NCBI GenBank assembly: GCA_023416965.1
Contig: JAEZGJ010000198.1
Location: forward strand, 1 to 5,562
Length of the DNA stretch: 5,562 nucleotides
Direction: 5' to 3'
DNA from: Pseudomonadota bacterium
Lineage (GTDB): Bacteria > Pseudomonadota > Alphaproteobacteria > Rhizobiales > Phreatobacteraceae
Numbering within the stretch: the stretch's first letter is position 1; each line of letters starts with the position of its first letter. The notes beneath the pieces were generated by a model, which searched no databases, was not told the origin of the DNA, and saw only the letters and a list, made by a program, of their open reading frames with translations. Shown here piece by piece: positions 1 through 5,545 of the stretch. The position numbers and the translations under genes are program-made.

Positions 1-512
1 TGCTTCAGCGCCACCAGCTTGTCGCCGGACATCGACCAGGTGTTGTCGAGCACGAGGACGAGTTCCGTCGTGCCGTTGAGGCCGCGGATCGCCTTGGCCT
101 CGGCCTCGTAGTCGAGGCGCTGGATGCCCGCCAGCGCCATGAAGGTCGTGTCGATGGTGCCGCTGACCTTCAGCGTCACCTCCCGCTGGTCGGGCCGGTA
201 GGTGAACTGGGTGATGCGCGACCCGTCGGCATTGGTGCCGCGCAGGTTGGCGGTGGCATGGCCGTCCGCCACCTGCCGCATGCCGGTCTCGGTCTCCAGC
301 CGCGAGGAGGCCGCCGCCAGCGCCGCCGCGTCCGCCGCGGACTGTGCCGCGGTGCGCGCCGCTGACAGCCGGGAGAAGTCGATCCCGGCGCCAATGACGA
401 CCAGCACCGGGACGGCGCAGACGGCGAAGAGCACGGCGACGACACCCGACGTGTCGCGCCCGGCGCGACCGAGAAAGGCGGCGATCGTCTGGCGCAGGAT
501 CTGGACGGACAT
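1..512 (-). CDS. TadG-like Flp pilus-assembly protein with VWA domain (3' end outside window)
   Basis: The first 170 codons of a leftward gene are present and the C-terminus lies beyond the window edge. The N-terminus (MSVQILRQTIAAF) is followed by a hydrophobic segment at about residues 23-44 leading into GAGIDFSR (41-48) and an alanine-rich AADAAALAAA stretch (59-68). This is the signature of the TadE/TadG-like N-terminal domain, whose single transmembrane helix anchors the protein in the inner membrane. Near the visible end, LVLDNTWSMSG (residues 153-163) reads as strand 1 of a von Willebrand A domain, with a MIDAS metal site of D-x-T-x-S form (D156, T158, S160). In the Tad (tight adherence) family such proteins act with the Flp pilus secretion machinery. 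No other tad gene is visible, so this may be an orphan paralogue. No clear Shine-Dalgarno sequence precedes the ATG; it was chosen because the hydrophobic anchor follows at the normal distance. Confidence 0.85.
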   Translation of the reverse strand, partial: MSVQILRQTIAAFLGRAGRDTSGVVAVLFAVCAVPVLVVIGAGIDFSRLSAARTAAQSAADAAALAAASSRLETETGMRQVADGHATANLRGTNADGSRITQFTYRPDQREVTLKVSGTIDTTFMALAGIQRLDYEAEAKAIRGLNGTTELVLVLDNTWSMSGDKLVALK

Positions 513-527
513 GGGGGGCTCGCGGAT

Positions 528-549
528 CCAGGGAAGTGTTACCCAGGGA
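528..549 (-). repeat. Tandem heptamer TCCCTGG upstream of the TadG-like gene
   Basis: On the minus strand the heptamer TCCCTGG occurs twice, at 549-543 and 534-528, separated by eight bases, so the copies are 15 bp apart start to start. They lie 16-37 bases upstream of the TadG-like start codon, where a regulator site or part of the leader would be expected. The rest of the 134-base gap (513-646) has a short AT-richer stretch around 565-590 but no convincing promoter hexamers. Confidence 0.35.
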
Positions 550-646
550 TACGGGCCCCGCTTGAATATTCTGCTAAAGGATACAGTGGAAGACGCACAG
601 ACGTGCTCTTGGTAAACGAAAGAGCCGCGGCCGGGCCGATCCCGTT

Positions 647-1108
647 TCACTCGCCGAGGCGACAGACCGTCTTCAGGCGCCGTGCATGGCGGGAAACCGG
701 CGTCACGTCATAGGTCTGTTCGACCGCCGGAAACTTGATGAAGACCTGCGCCGCCTCGGCGATGTCGGCGAGGAACTGGGCCGCGAACCGCGCCGTGATG
801 AAGGCCGAATTGCGTGTGACGCGCCAGCGGATCGGCTTGGCCGGCCCGTTGTCGACGCTGTAGGAGCCCTCGAACAGACCATCCTGCACCTCCGGCAGGC
901 GGTAGCCCGGCGAGAAGGAGACGAAGGCCGCGCCGGCGCTGCACAGGAAGGTCAGCCGCTCGCCCGAACTGCGGTAGGAAATCTCGATCGCCGGCCCCGA
1001 GCCGCTGGTTTCCTGCAACTCCCGCATCCGCCATTCCGCCCGCGACGGGGTGGCCGCCGCGAGTGCGACCAGCCAGACCAGTCCGGTGAGACGATGACGG
1101 AGCGGCAT
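647..1108 (-). CDS. Small secreted protein of unknown function
   Basis: The 153-residue product begins with a typical Sec signal peptide. A basic N-region (MPLRHR) precedes a hydrophobic core at about residues 8-20, and a probable signal peptidase I site after PSRA (residue 24) gives a mature periplasmic or extracellular protein of about 129 residues. The mature part has no membrane helix. It has two cysteines, C56 (LTFLCSAG) and C149 (KTVCR), far apart and able to form one disulfide. Alternating polar and hydrophobic stretches suggest a small beta-rich domain. I do not recognise the family. The region after C56, with a W-R motif and a final cysteine-containing strand, loosely recalls small periplasmic proteins linked to type VI secretion (VasI type), but that is only an impression. 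The start is supported by the signal peptide; no good Shine-Dalgarno sequence is visible. The neighbouring TadG-like gene lies 134 bases downstream on the same strand. Confidence 0.72.
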   Translation of the reverse strand: MPLRHRLTGLVWLVALAAATPSRAEWRMRELQETSGSGPAIEISYRSSGERLTFLCSAGAAFVSFSPGYRLPEVQDGLFEGSYSVDNGPAKPIRWRVTRNSAFITARFAAQFLADIAEAAQVFIKFPAVEQTYDVTPVSRHARRLKTVCRLGE

Positions 1109-1190
1109 ATCACATTCGTGAAATGGTGTTGCCGGCGGGCCTCGTCGATCAGCCGGCGATCAATGCTGGAGGTCGGCTGCACCCCAGGTC

Positions 1191-1214
1191 GAACCGAACA
1201 TTCGGCCGCGGTTC
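1191..1214. repeat. Nested inverted repeats in the gap upstream of the secreted-protein gene
   Basis: GAACCG (1191-1196) pairs with CGGTTC (1209-1214), and CCGAA (1194-1198) pairs with TTCGG (1201-1205) across two bases, so two alternative short hairpins overlap. They lie in the 250-base gap (1109-1358) between the aldo/keto reductase and the secreted-protein gene. No gene can be supported in this gap. The hairpins could be regulatory, part of a weak terminator for the reductase transcript, or chance in GC-rich DNA. Confidence 0.25.
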
Positions 1215-1329
1215 GCGCCCGCGACATAGTGTTGCGCGACGTTTCTGCACCGGGCATTCCGGGAAGACAAGAGAGGGGACATGCGCGGGCGGCGTAGCCG
1301 TCTCCCGTCACTGGCATGGATCCGCAAAC

Positions 1330-1343
1330 TTGCACTATTGCAC
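1330..1343. repeat. Direct repeat TTGCAC-TA-TTGCAC
   Basis: Two copies of TTGCAC are separated by two bases, an 8-bp period. They lie just past the stop codon of the reductase, in an AT-richer island of otherwise GC-rich DNA. The spacing resembles a direct-repeat operator half-site pair, but no start codon is close: the nearest downstream minus-strand start is more than 200 bases away. Confidence 0.25.
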
Positions 1344-1358
1344 GCTAGGGAATGTGGT

Positions 1359-2330
1359 TCACGGCGCCGCCGCTTGATCCAGCTTCGCCATGTCGGCGGC
1401 CCCGAGGGGCAGCGAGGCGGAGCGGATGAGGCTCTCGAGCTGCTCCAGGGACGTCGCGCTGGCGATCGGCGCGGTGACGGCCGGCTTGTGCATCAGCCAG
1501 GCGACGGCCACCTCCGCCGGCTTGGCGTCATGGGCCTCGGCCACCTCGTCCAGCGCCTTCAGGATGCGGAAGCCCCGCTCGGTGAGATAGGGCCGTACGC
1601 TGCGCTCTCCGCGCGGACTCTTTCCGAGGTCCGCCTCCGACCGGTACTTGCCGGAGAGGAAGCCCTTCGCCAGCGAGAAATAGGTGATGACGCCGATCCC
1701 CTCCTTCGTGCAGAGGTCCGCCAGAGGGCCCTCGAACCCCGCGCGGTCGTGCAGGTTGTAGCCCGGCTGCAGCACTTCGTAGCGCGGCAGGCCGTGCGCC
1801 GCGGCCGCCTCCAGCGAAGCGCGCAACTGGCCGGCGTCGAGGTTGGAGCAGCCGATGGCGCGCACCTTGCCGGCCTTCGCCAGCGCGTCGAAGGCGCCGA
1901 GCGTCTCCTCGTAGGGCGTCTTCGGGTCGGGGAAATGCGACAGGTAGAGGTCGATGACGTCGGTCTGCAGGCGCTTCAGCGAGGCCTCCACCGCCTGCGC
2001 GATGTAGCGCGCCGACAGGCCCTCCTTGCCCTCGCCCATGGGAGAGCCGACCTTGGTGATGAGCGTGATCCTGTCGCGCGTGCCGCGGGACTTCATCCAC
2101 TTGCCGATGATGGTCTCGCTCTCGCCGCCGACATGGCCCGGGGCCCAGGAGGAATAGACGTCCGCCGTGTCGACGGCGTCGAAGCCGGCATCGACGAAGC
2201 GGTCGAGCAGGTCGAAGGAGGTCTTCTCGTCCGCCGTCCAGCCGAAGACGTTGCCTCCGAAGACGAGCGGCGCGATGGACAGGCCAGTGCGACCGAGGGG
2301 ACGGCGGGTCAGGGTCTGGTTCAGGGTCAT
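1359..2330 (-). CDS. Aldo/keto reductase (NADPH-dependent oxidoreductase)
   Basis: This 323-residue protein has the usual length and layout of a single-domain (alpha/beta)8 aldo/keto reductase. Such enzymes reduce aldehydes and ketones to alcohols with NAD(P)H in the cytoplasm. The catalytic tetrad is complete: D54 and Y59 in DAVDTADVYSSW, K93 in LITKVG, and H132 in LYLSHFPDP. Further family signatures are the N-terminal PLGRTGLSIAPLVFGGN (11-27), IGCSNLDAGQL (159-169) before the barrel midpoint, LQPGYNLHDR (187-196), and a cofactor-phosphate-binding end segment around PIASATSLEQLESL (288-301). It resembles the bacterial COG0667 group (YajO or Tas type) rather than the eukaryotic steroid reductases. 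The physiological substrate cannot be read from the sequence. The start is fixed by a good ribosome binding site and by the conserved N-terminus. The gene is divergent from ycaQ across 215 bases, and no strong terminator follows it. Confidence 0.95.
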   Translation of the reverse strand: MTLNQTLTRRPLGRTGLSIAPLVFGGNVFGWTADEKTSFDLLDRFVDAGFDAVDTADVYSSWAPGHVGGESETIIGKWMKSRGTRDRITLITKVGSPMGEGKEGLSARYIAQAVEASLKRLQTDVIDLYLSHFPDPKTPYEETLGAFDALAKAGKVRAIGCSNLDAGQLRASLEAAAAHGLPRYEVLQPGYNLHDRAGFEGPLADLCTKEGIGVITYFSLAKGFLSGKYRSEADLGKSPRGERSVRPYLTERGFRILKALDEVAEAHDAKPAEVAVAWLMHKPAVTAPIASATSLEQLESLIRSASLPLGAADMAKLDQAAAP

Positions 2331-2336
2331 GGCGGG

Positions 2337-2342
2337 CTCCTC
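2337..2342 (-). promoter_or_regulatory. Ribosome binding site of the aldo/keto reductase
   Basis: GAGGAG on the minus strand ends six bases before the ATG at 2330. This is a near-ideal Shine-Dalgarno sequence and decides the start of the reductase. Confidence 0.8.
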
Positions 2343-2374
2343 GGCTGTTCGGCTACGGCTGCGAGATTAACCTC

Positions 2375-2390
2375 CCCCCGTCGCCGGGGG
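2375..2390. repeat. GC hairpin in the divergent intergenic region
   Basis: CCCCCG (2375-2380) and CGGGGG (2385-2390) form a perfect 6-bp stem with the four-base loop TCGC. It lies 45-60 bases upstream of the reductase start, inside the 215-base divergent region (2331-2545). It could sit in the 5' leader of the reductase mRNA or act as a DNA site. No T-tract follows on either strand, so it is not a typical terminator. No clear -35/-10 pair was found in this region for either gene. Confidence 0.35.
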
Positions 2391-2545
2391 ACAGGCAGGG
2401 CGCGCTATCGTGTCAGCATGGCAGCCCCGCGAGCGGCCGGTCCAGGCGAGATGCGCCTTTGCCGGCGCTGCGGCCTGCTGTCAGCTTTCGGGTGGCCCGC
2501 CCTCTATCCCCGGTCCATGTCGGGCCTGCCCGGTACGGTGATCCC

Positions 2546-3790
2546 ATGTCCCCTCGCCCCGAAAAGCTCTCCCTCCGGCAGGCCCGCCGCATCGCCATTG
2601 CCGCCCAGGGATTCGACCTTGCCGGCCTGTCGCGCCGCGAGGGCCATGCCGGCGAGCGACGCCACCTCAGGCGCATGGCCGAGAGCCTCGGCGTCATCCA
2701 GATCGACTCGGTCAACGTCGTCGCCCGCGCCCACACCCTGCCGGGATTCTCCCGCCTCGGCCCCTACGACACCGCCGATCTCGACGCGCTCGCCTATGCC
2801 GGCCGTCGGCGGTCCCTGTTCGAATACTGGGGCCACGAGGCCTCCTATCTGCCGGTGAATCTGCAGCCGCTGTTCCGCTGGCGCATGGAGCGGGCGCGGC
2901 GGGGGGAGGGGATCTATACCGGCCTCGCCACCTTCGGCCGCGAGCGCGCCGACCTCATCGAGGACGTCCGCCGGGAGATCGCCGCCGAAGGACCCAAGGC
3001 GGCCGGCGAGCTGTCGCACGACCACAGGGGCGAGGGCGGCTGGTGGGGCTGGTCGGAGGGCAAGCGCGCCATCGAATGGCTGTTCTGGGCCGGCATCGTC
3101 ACCACGGCCACCCGCCGCGGCGCCTTCGAGCGGATCTACGACCTGACCGAGCGCGTCCTGCCGCGGGCGGTGGTCGAGGCGCCGACCCCTCCCGAGGCCG
3201 ATGCCGTCCGCGAGCTCGTGCGCCGGTCTTCGGTTGCGCTCGGCATCGCCACCGAGCGCTGCCTGCGCGACTACTACCGGCTCGGCGTCGCCGGCACCCG
3301 GCAGGCGGTGAGCGAACTGGTCGAGAGCGGCGACCTCCTGCCCGTGGCCGTCGCGGGCTTCCGCCAGCCCGCCTACCTCGCCCGCGACGCCCGCATCCCC
3401 CGCCGCGTCGAGGCCCGCGCGCTGCTCGCGCCCTTCGACCCGCTCGTCTGGCAGCGCGAGCGCACCGAGGCCCTGTTCGGTGCCCGCATCCGCCTCGAGA
3501 TCTACACGCCTGCCGACAAGCGCTCCCACGGCTATTACGTGCTGCCTTTCCTGCTCGGCGACACGCTGGCCGCGCGCGTCGACCTCAAGGCCGACCGGGC
3601 GCGCTCCACCCTGGTCGTGCAGGCGGCTCACCTCGAGGCAGGGGTCGCGGCTGGTGCGGTGGTCGAGCCGTTGGCGGCGGAACTCCGGCTCATGGCGCGC
3701 TGGTTGGGGCTGGAGCATGTCGCCGCAGAACTGCGCGGCGATCTGGCGCCGGCGCTGGCGGCGATCGGCATGACTCGATCCGGGTTGTAG
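2546..3790 (+). CDS. ycaQ: YcaQ/AlkX-type winged-helix DNA glycosylase
   Basis: The 414-residue product matches the YcaQ family (COG3214, HTH_42 fold with tandem winged helices) in length and motifs. Experimentally studied members remove alkylated bases and unhook DNA interstrand crosslinks. The N-terminus (LSLRQARRIAIAAQGF, 8-23) is a helix typical of the family. LGVIQIDSVNVVARAH (48-63) carries the QxD catalytic motif Q52-I-D54 of the YcaQ/AlkX branch; the AlkZ branch has QxQ. Other family blocks are LFEYWGHEASYLP (91-103), KRAIEWLFWAG (173-183) and ERIYDLTERVLP (195-206). The C-terminal run LLAPFDPLVWQRERTEALFG (293-312) followed by KRSHGYYVLPFLLGD (325-339) is a family hallmark. The ATG at 2546 was chosen because it starts just before the conserved helix; the frame stays open upstream only to a TTG at 2459, which would add 29 unconserved residues. 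The Shine-Dalgarno match is poor (GGTGAT), so translation may be weak or leaderless. It is most likely cytoplasmic. Confidence 0.9.
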   Translation: MSPRPEKLSLRQARRIAIAAQGFDLAGLSRREGHAGERRHLRRMAESLGVIQIDSVNVVARAHTLPGFSRLGPYDTADLDALAYAGRRRSLFEYWGHEASYLPVNLQPLFRWRMERARRGEGIYTGLATFGRERADLIEDVRREIAAEGPKAAGELSHDHRGEGGWWGWSEGKRAIEWLFWAGIVTTATRRGAFERIYDLTERVLPRAVVEAPTPPEADAVRELVRRSSVALGIATERCLRDYYRLGVAGTRQAVSELVESGDLLPVAVAGFRQPAYLARDARIPRRVEARALLAPFDPLVWQRERTEALFGARIRLEIYTPADKRSHGYYVLPFLLGDTLAARVDLKADRARSTLVVQAAHLEAGVAAGAVVEPLAAELRLMARWLGLEHVAAELRGDLAPALAAIGMTRSGL

Positions 3791-3810
3791 CCGTGTATCA
3801 GTAACAACCC
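3782..3810 (+). promoter_or_regulatory. Inverted repeat A spanning the ycaQ stop codon
   Basis: GGGTTGT (3782-3788) and ACAACCC (3804-3810) form a perfect 7-bp stem with a 15-base loop; the first arm runs into the TAG stop of ycaQ. There is no following T-run, so it is a poor intrinsic terminator. Its ACAACC arm can alternatively pair with GGTTGT at 3845-3850, which belongs to hairpin C. Confidence 0.45.
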
Positions 3811-3829
3811 CAGATTTAATATGATCTGG
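3810..3829 (+). promoter_or_regulatory. Inverted repeat B, CCAGAT-N8-ATCTGG
   Basis: CCAGAT (3810-3815) and ATCTGG (3824-3829) are perfect 6-bp arms around an AT-rich eight-base centre (TTAATATG). It lies 20 bases past the ycaQ stop and 45 bases before the peroxidase start. It could be a two-fold symmetric operator or, because TTCTTG follows, a weak terminator of the ycaQ transcript. The AT-rich centre includes TAATAT, a possible -10 element, but no good -35 element lies 17 bases upstream. Confidence 0.45.
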
Positions 3830-3839
3830 TTCTTGACTA

Positions 3840-3864
3840 CTCCTGGTTGTATTCACAACAGGAG
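3840..3864 (+). promoter_or_regulatory. Hairpin C sequestering the peroxidase Shine-Dalgarno sequence
   Basis: CTCCT (3840-3844), one bulged G (3845) and GTTGT (3846-3850) pair with ACAAC (3855-3859) and AGGAG (3860-3864) around the loop ATTC. This gives ten base pairs. The 3' arm is the first half of the Shine-Dalgarno sequence AGGAGGAG, so in mRNA the fold would hide the ribosome binding site. This suggests translational control of the peroxidase. The pairing is seen directly; the function is inferred. Confidence 0.5.
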
Positions 3865-3867
3865 GAG
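3860..3867 (+). promoter_or_regulatory. Ribosome binding site of the heme peroxidase
   Basis: AGGAGGAG ends seven bases before the ATG at 3875. It is the strongest Shine-Dalgarno sequence in the window and selects this ATG over the upstream in-frame ATG at 3821, which has none. The first five bases lie inside hairpin C; GAG at 3865-3867 stays outside. Confidence 0.8.
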
Positions 3868-3874
3868 CGCGGAC

Positions 3875-5524
3875 ATGCACCACGGACAGAAAGGTAGGAT
3901 CGAGGTCGTTGGCGAGCGGGACGTGGTCGATGAAACCGCACGCTCCCAATCCGAGTCAGGCTTCCGCTTCGGGCGGATTTTCCACGGCCTTCCGCCGTTT
4001 CGGCCGACGGACACGTCGCTGAAGGCGCTCGGCGTGGAGATGACCCGGCCCTTCACGCACCCGAGCGGCAATTTCTCCGCCCTGCCGGCGGGCTACACCT
4101 ATTTCGGCCAGTTCATCGACCACGACATGACCAAGGACGACACTGCGGCGGACCCCGACGTCGCGCCGGAGGTTGGCGAAGTCCCCGACAACATGAAGCA
4201 GGCCCGCTCCCCCAGCCTCGACCTCGACAGTCTCTACGGGAGACCCAAGGGCGCCGACCCCGTGCTGATGCAGGACGATGGAATCCGCTTCCGCTTGGGG
4301 TCGACCACGGCGACGCCGGGTGACCCGCCCTTCACGGGGCCGCCGTCCGACCGGCCATTCGACGGCGGAGACGTGCCCCGCAGCAACCTGCCCGCCGATC
4401 GGGGGCGGGCCCTGATCGGCGACCCTCGCAACGACGAGAACCTGATCGTCCAGCAGTTCCACCTCGCCATGCTGAAATTTCACAACACGGTGGTCGACGC
4501 GCTCGCAGCGGCCGAACCTGGCGTTCCCCCGGGGGACCTGTTCGACAAGGCGAGGACCCTGACGACGCTGCACTACCAGTGGCTGGTGCTGAACGATTTC
4601 GTCCGCCGGATCGCGGAGCCCGAGACCTTCGCGGCCGTGATGGGCACCGTCGATCTCTCGAGCGTCGACGCCGTCCGGGTCAATCCTCTGGTCTTCCGGA
4701 TCTCCGTCGCCCAGATCCCGCCGATGCCGCTGGAGTTCTCGGGCGCCGCATACCGTCTGGGCCACTCGCTGGTGCGCGAGACCTACGCCTGGAACATGTT
4801 CTTCAAGCCGGGGACGCCCTTCGATCAGTTCTTCTTCTTCACCCATCTGTCCGGCCAGATCGGCAAGATCGACGGTCTGCCGACCTTTCCCTCCAACTGG
4901 CTGGCCGACTGGCGCCAGTTGTTCGAGCTGGAGGCCGTTGCAGGATTTCCGGGCTTCACGCGCGGAACCGGTGCCGGCCAGGTGCCTCTGAACCGCGCTC
5001 GCAAGCTCGACATCCATCTCGCGCCGGTCCTCGGGCAGCTGCCGTTCAGCGGAGGCAATCTGGCATCCCGGAACCTCGTGAGAGGGTCGCGTCTCGGTCT
5101 GCCCTCCGGCCAGGACATCGCGGCGGCAATCGTCCGGGCGGGAGATCCTTCGGCTGCGCCCCTGCCGCCGGCAGACATCCTGAGGGGTCTGCCGGCCGAG
5201 ACACAGGAGGTCGTCGTCCGGTTCGAGTTCCACCAGAAGACACCCCTGTGGTTCTACATCCTCAAGGAGGCGGAGAACGGCGGGGGAGAGCGCCTTGGGC
5301 CGGTCGGATCGCGTATCGTCGTCGAAACCTTCCTCGCACTGATCCGGGCCTCCATGGTGTCGATCTTCTCGGCCAGTGCCGCGCAGCCGGACGACCTCCG
5401 GATCTTCAATCCCGCGACCTCTCCCCTGCGCACGCCGGGCGGCGAGCCCATCGTCAGCATCCCCCACCTGCTCGCCTTCGTCGGCGACGTGGACATGCTG
5501 GGGGATGCTCTGCTCGCAGCCTGA
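3875..5524 (+). CDS. Animal-type heme peroxidase (bacterial member)
   Basis: The 549-residue product belongs to the peroxidase-cyclooxygenase (animal heme peroxidase) superfamily; members use hydrogen peroxide to oxidise halides or organic substrates. The distal signature YTYFGQFIDHD (74-84) supplies Q79, the heme-linking D82, the catalytic H83 and the calcium ligand D84. SPSLDLDSLYG (112-122) matches the calcium-loop position. GDPRNDEN (182-189) supplies the catalytic R185 and the second heme-ester glutamate E188; the residue after it is N, where myeloperoxidase has a methionine that makes its sulfonium link. The proximal histidine is H297 in AYRLGHSL, and N400 in SRNLVRG is its likely hydrogen-bond partner, followed by GLPSGQD (408-414). 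All key residues are present, so the enzyme is probably active. There is no signal peptide, membrane helix, dockerin or repeat domain, which suggests a cytoplasmic protein or one exported by an unrecognised route. The start is set by the strong ribosome binding site; the substrate is unknown. Confidence 0.93.
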   Translation: MHHGQKGRIEVVGERDVVDETARSQSESGFRFGRIFHGLPPFRPTDTSLKALGVEMTRPFTHPSGNFSALPAGYTYFGQFIDHDMTKDDTAADPDVAPEVGEVPDNMKQARSPSLDLDSLYGRPKGADPVLMQDDGIRFRLGSTTATPGDPPFTGPPSDRPFDGGDVPRSNLPADRGRALIGDPRNDENLIVQQFHLAMLKFHNTVVDALAAAEPGVPPGDLFDKARTLTTLHYQWLVLNDFVRRIAEPETFAAVMGTVDLSSVDAVRVNPLVFRISVAQIPPMPLEFSGAAYRLGHSLVRETYAWNMFFKPGTPFDQFFFFTHLSGQIGKIDGLPTFPSNWLADWRQLFELEAVAGFPGFTRGTGAGQVPLNRARKLDIHLAPVLGQLPFSGGNLASRNLVRGSRLGLPSGQDIAAAIVRAGDPSAAPLPPADILRGLPAETQEVVVRFEFHQKTPLWFYILKEAENGGGERLGPVGSRIVVETFLALIRASMVSIFSASAAQPDDLRIFNPATSPLRTPGGEPIVSIPHLLAFVGDVDMLGDALLAA

Positions 5525-5545
5525 CCCGCCCGAACGGCGGGCTTT
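5525..5545 (+). terminator. Probable intrinsic terminator after the peroxidase gene
   Basis: CCCGCC (5525-5530) and GGCGGG (5536-5541) form a perfect 6-bp GC stem with the five-base loop CGAAC, followed by CTTT. It begins directly after the TGA stop. The T-tract is short, as is common in GC-rich genomes. A further run of G and C at 5546-5562 could extend the structure but is cut by the window edge. Confidence 0.6.

Noticed and set aside
202..615. 137-codon plus-strand ORF opposite the TadG-like gene
   Set aside because: It is alanine- and serine-rich low-complexity sequence antisense to a gene with a clear transmembrane and VWA signature.
610..650. GCCGCGGC-containing palindrome after the secreted-protein gene as an intrinsic terminator
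   Set aside because: The palindrome has no room for a loop, the T-run after it is broken, and a stable stem of adequate length could not be drawn.
952..1335. 127-codon minus-strand ORF entering the secreted-protein gene in a different frame
   Set aside because: It overlaps the signal-peptide-bearing gene and shows no recognisable domain or ribosome binding site. A short helix-like stretch near its middle is not enough support.
2459..2545. TTG at 2459 as an upstream start for ycaQ
   Set aside because: It would add 29 residues with no resemblance to the family; the conserved helix begins just after the ATG at 2546.
1281..2858. 525-codon plus-strand ORF opposite the aldo/keto reductase, with a purine-rich GAGAGGGGAC sequence before its ATG
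   Set aside because: The opposite strand encodes a complete reductase with its catalytic tetrad. The plus-strand translation is arginine-rich low-complexity sequence that also runs into the start of ycaQ in another frame, as expected for a shadow ORF in GC-rich DNA.
3833..3855. TTGACT (3833-3838) with TATTCA (3850-3855) as a promoter
   Set aside because: The spacer is only 11 bases, far from the usual 16-18, and nothing -10-like lies at the correct distance.
3821..3874. Upstream in-frame ATG (3821) as the peroxidase start
   Set aside because: It has no Shine-Dalgarno sequence and lies inside inverted repeat B. The ATG at 3875 follows AGGAGGAG at the right distance, and the extra 18 residues do not look like a signal peptide.
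2504..3949. 481-codon minus-strand ORF opposite ycaQ
   Set aside because: It spans the ycaQ gene, the intergenic region and the peroxidase start. Its product has no recognisable motif, whereas ycaQ is conserved along its length.
3956..5467. 503-codon minus-strand ORF opposite the heme peroxidase
   Set aside because: Its composition (rich in R, G, V, D, Q) mirrors the peroxidase codons, and the peroxidase carries all expected catalytic residues.
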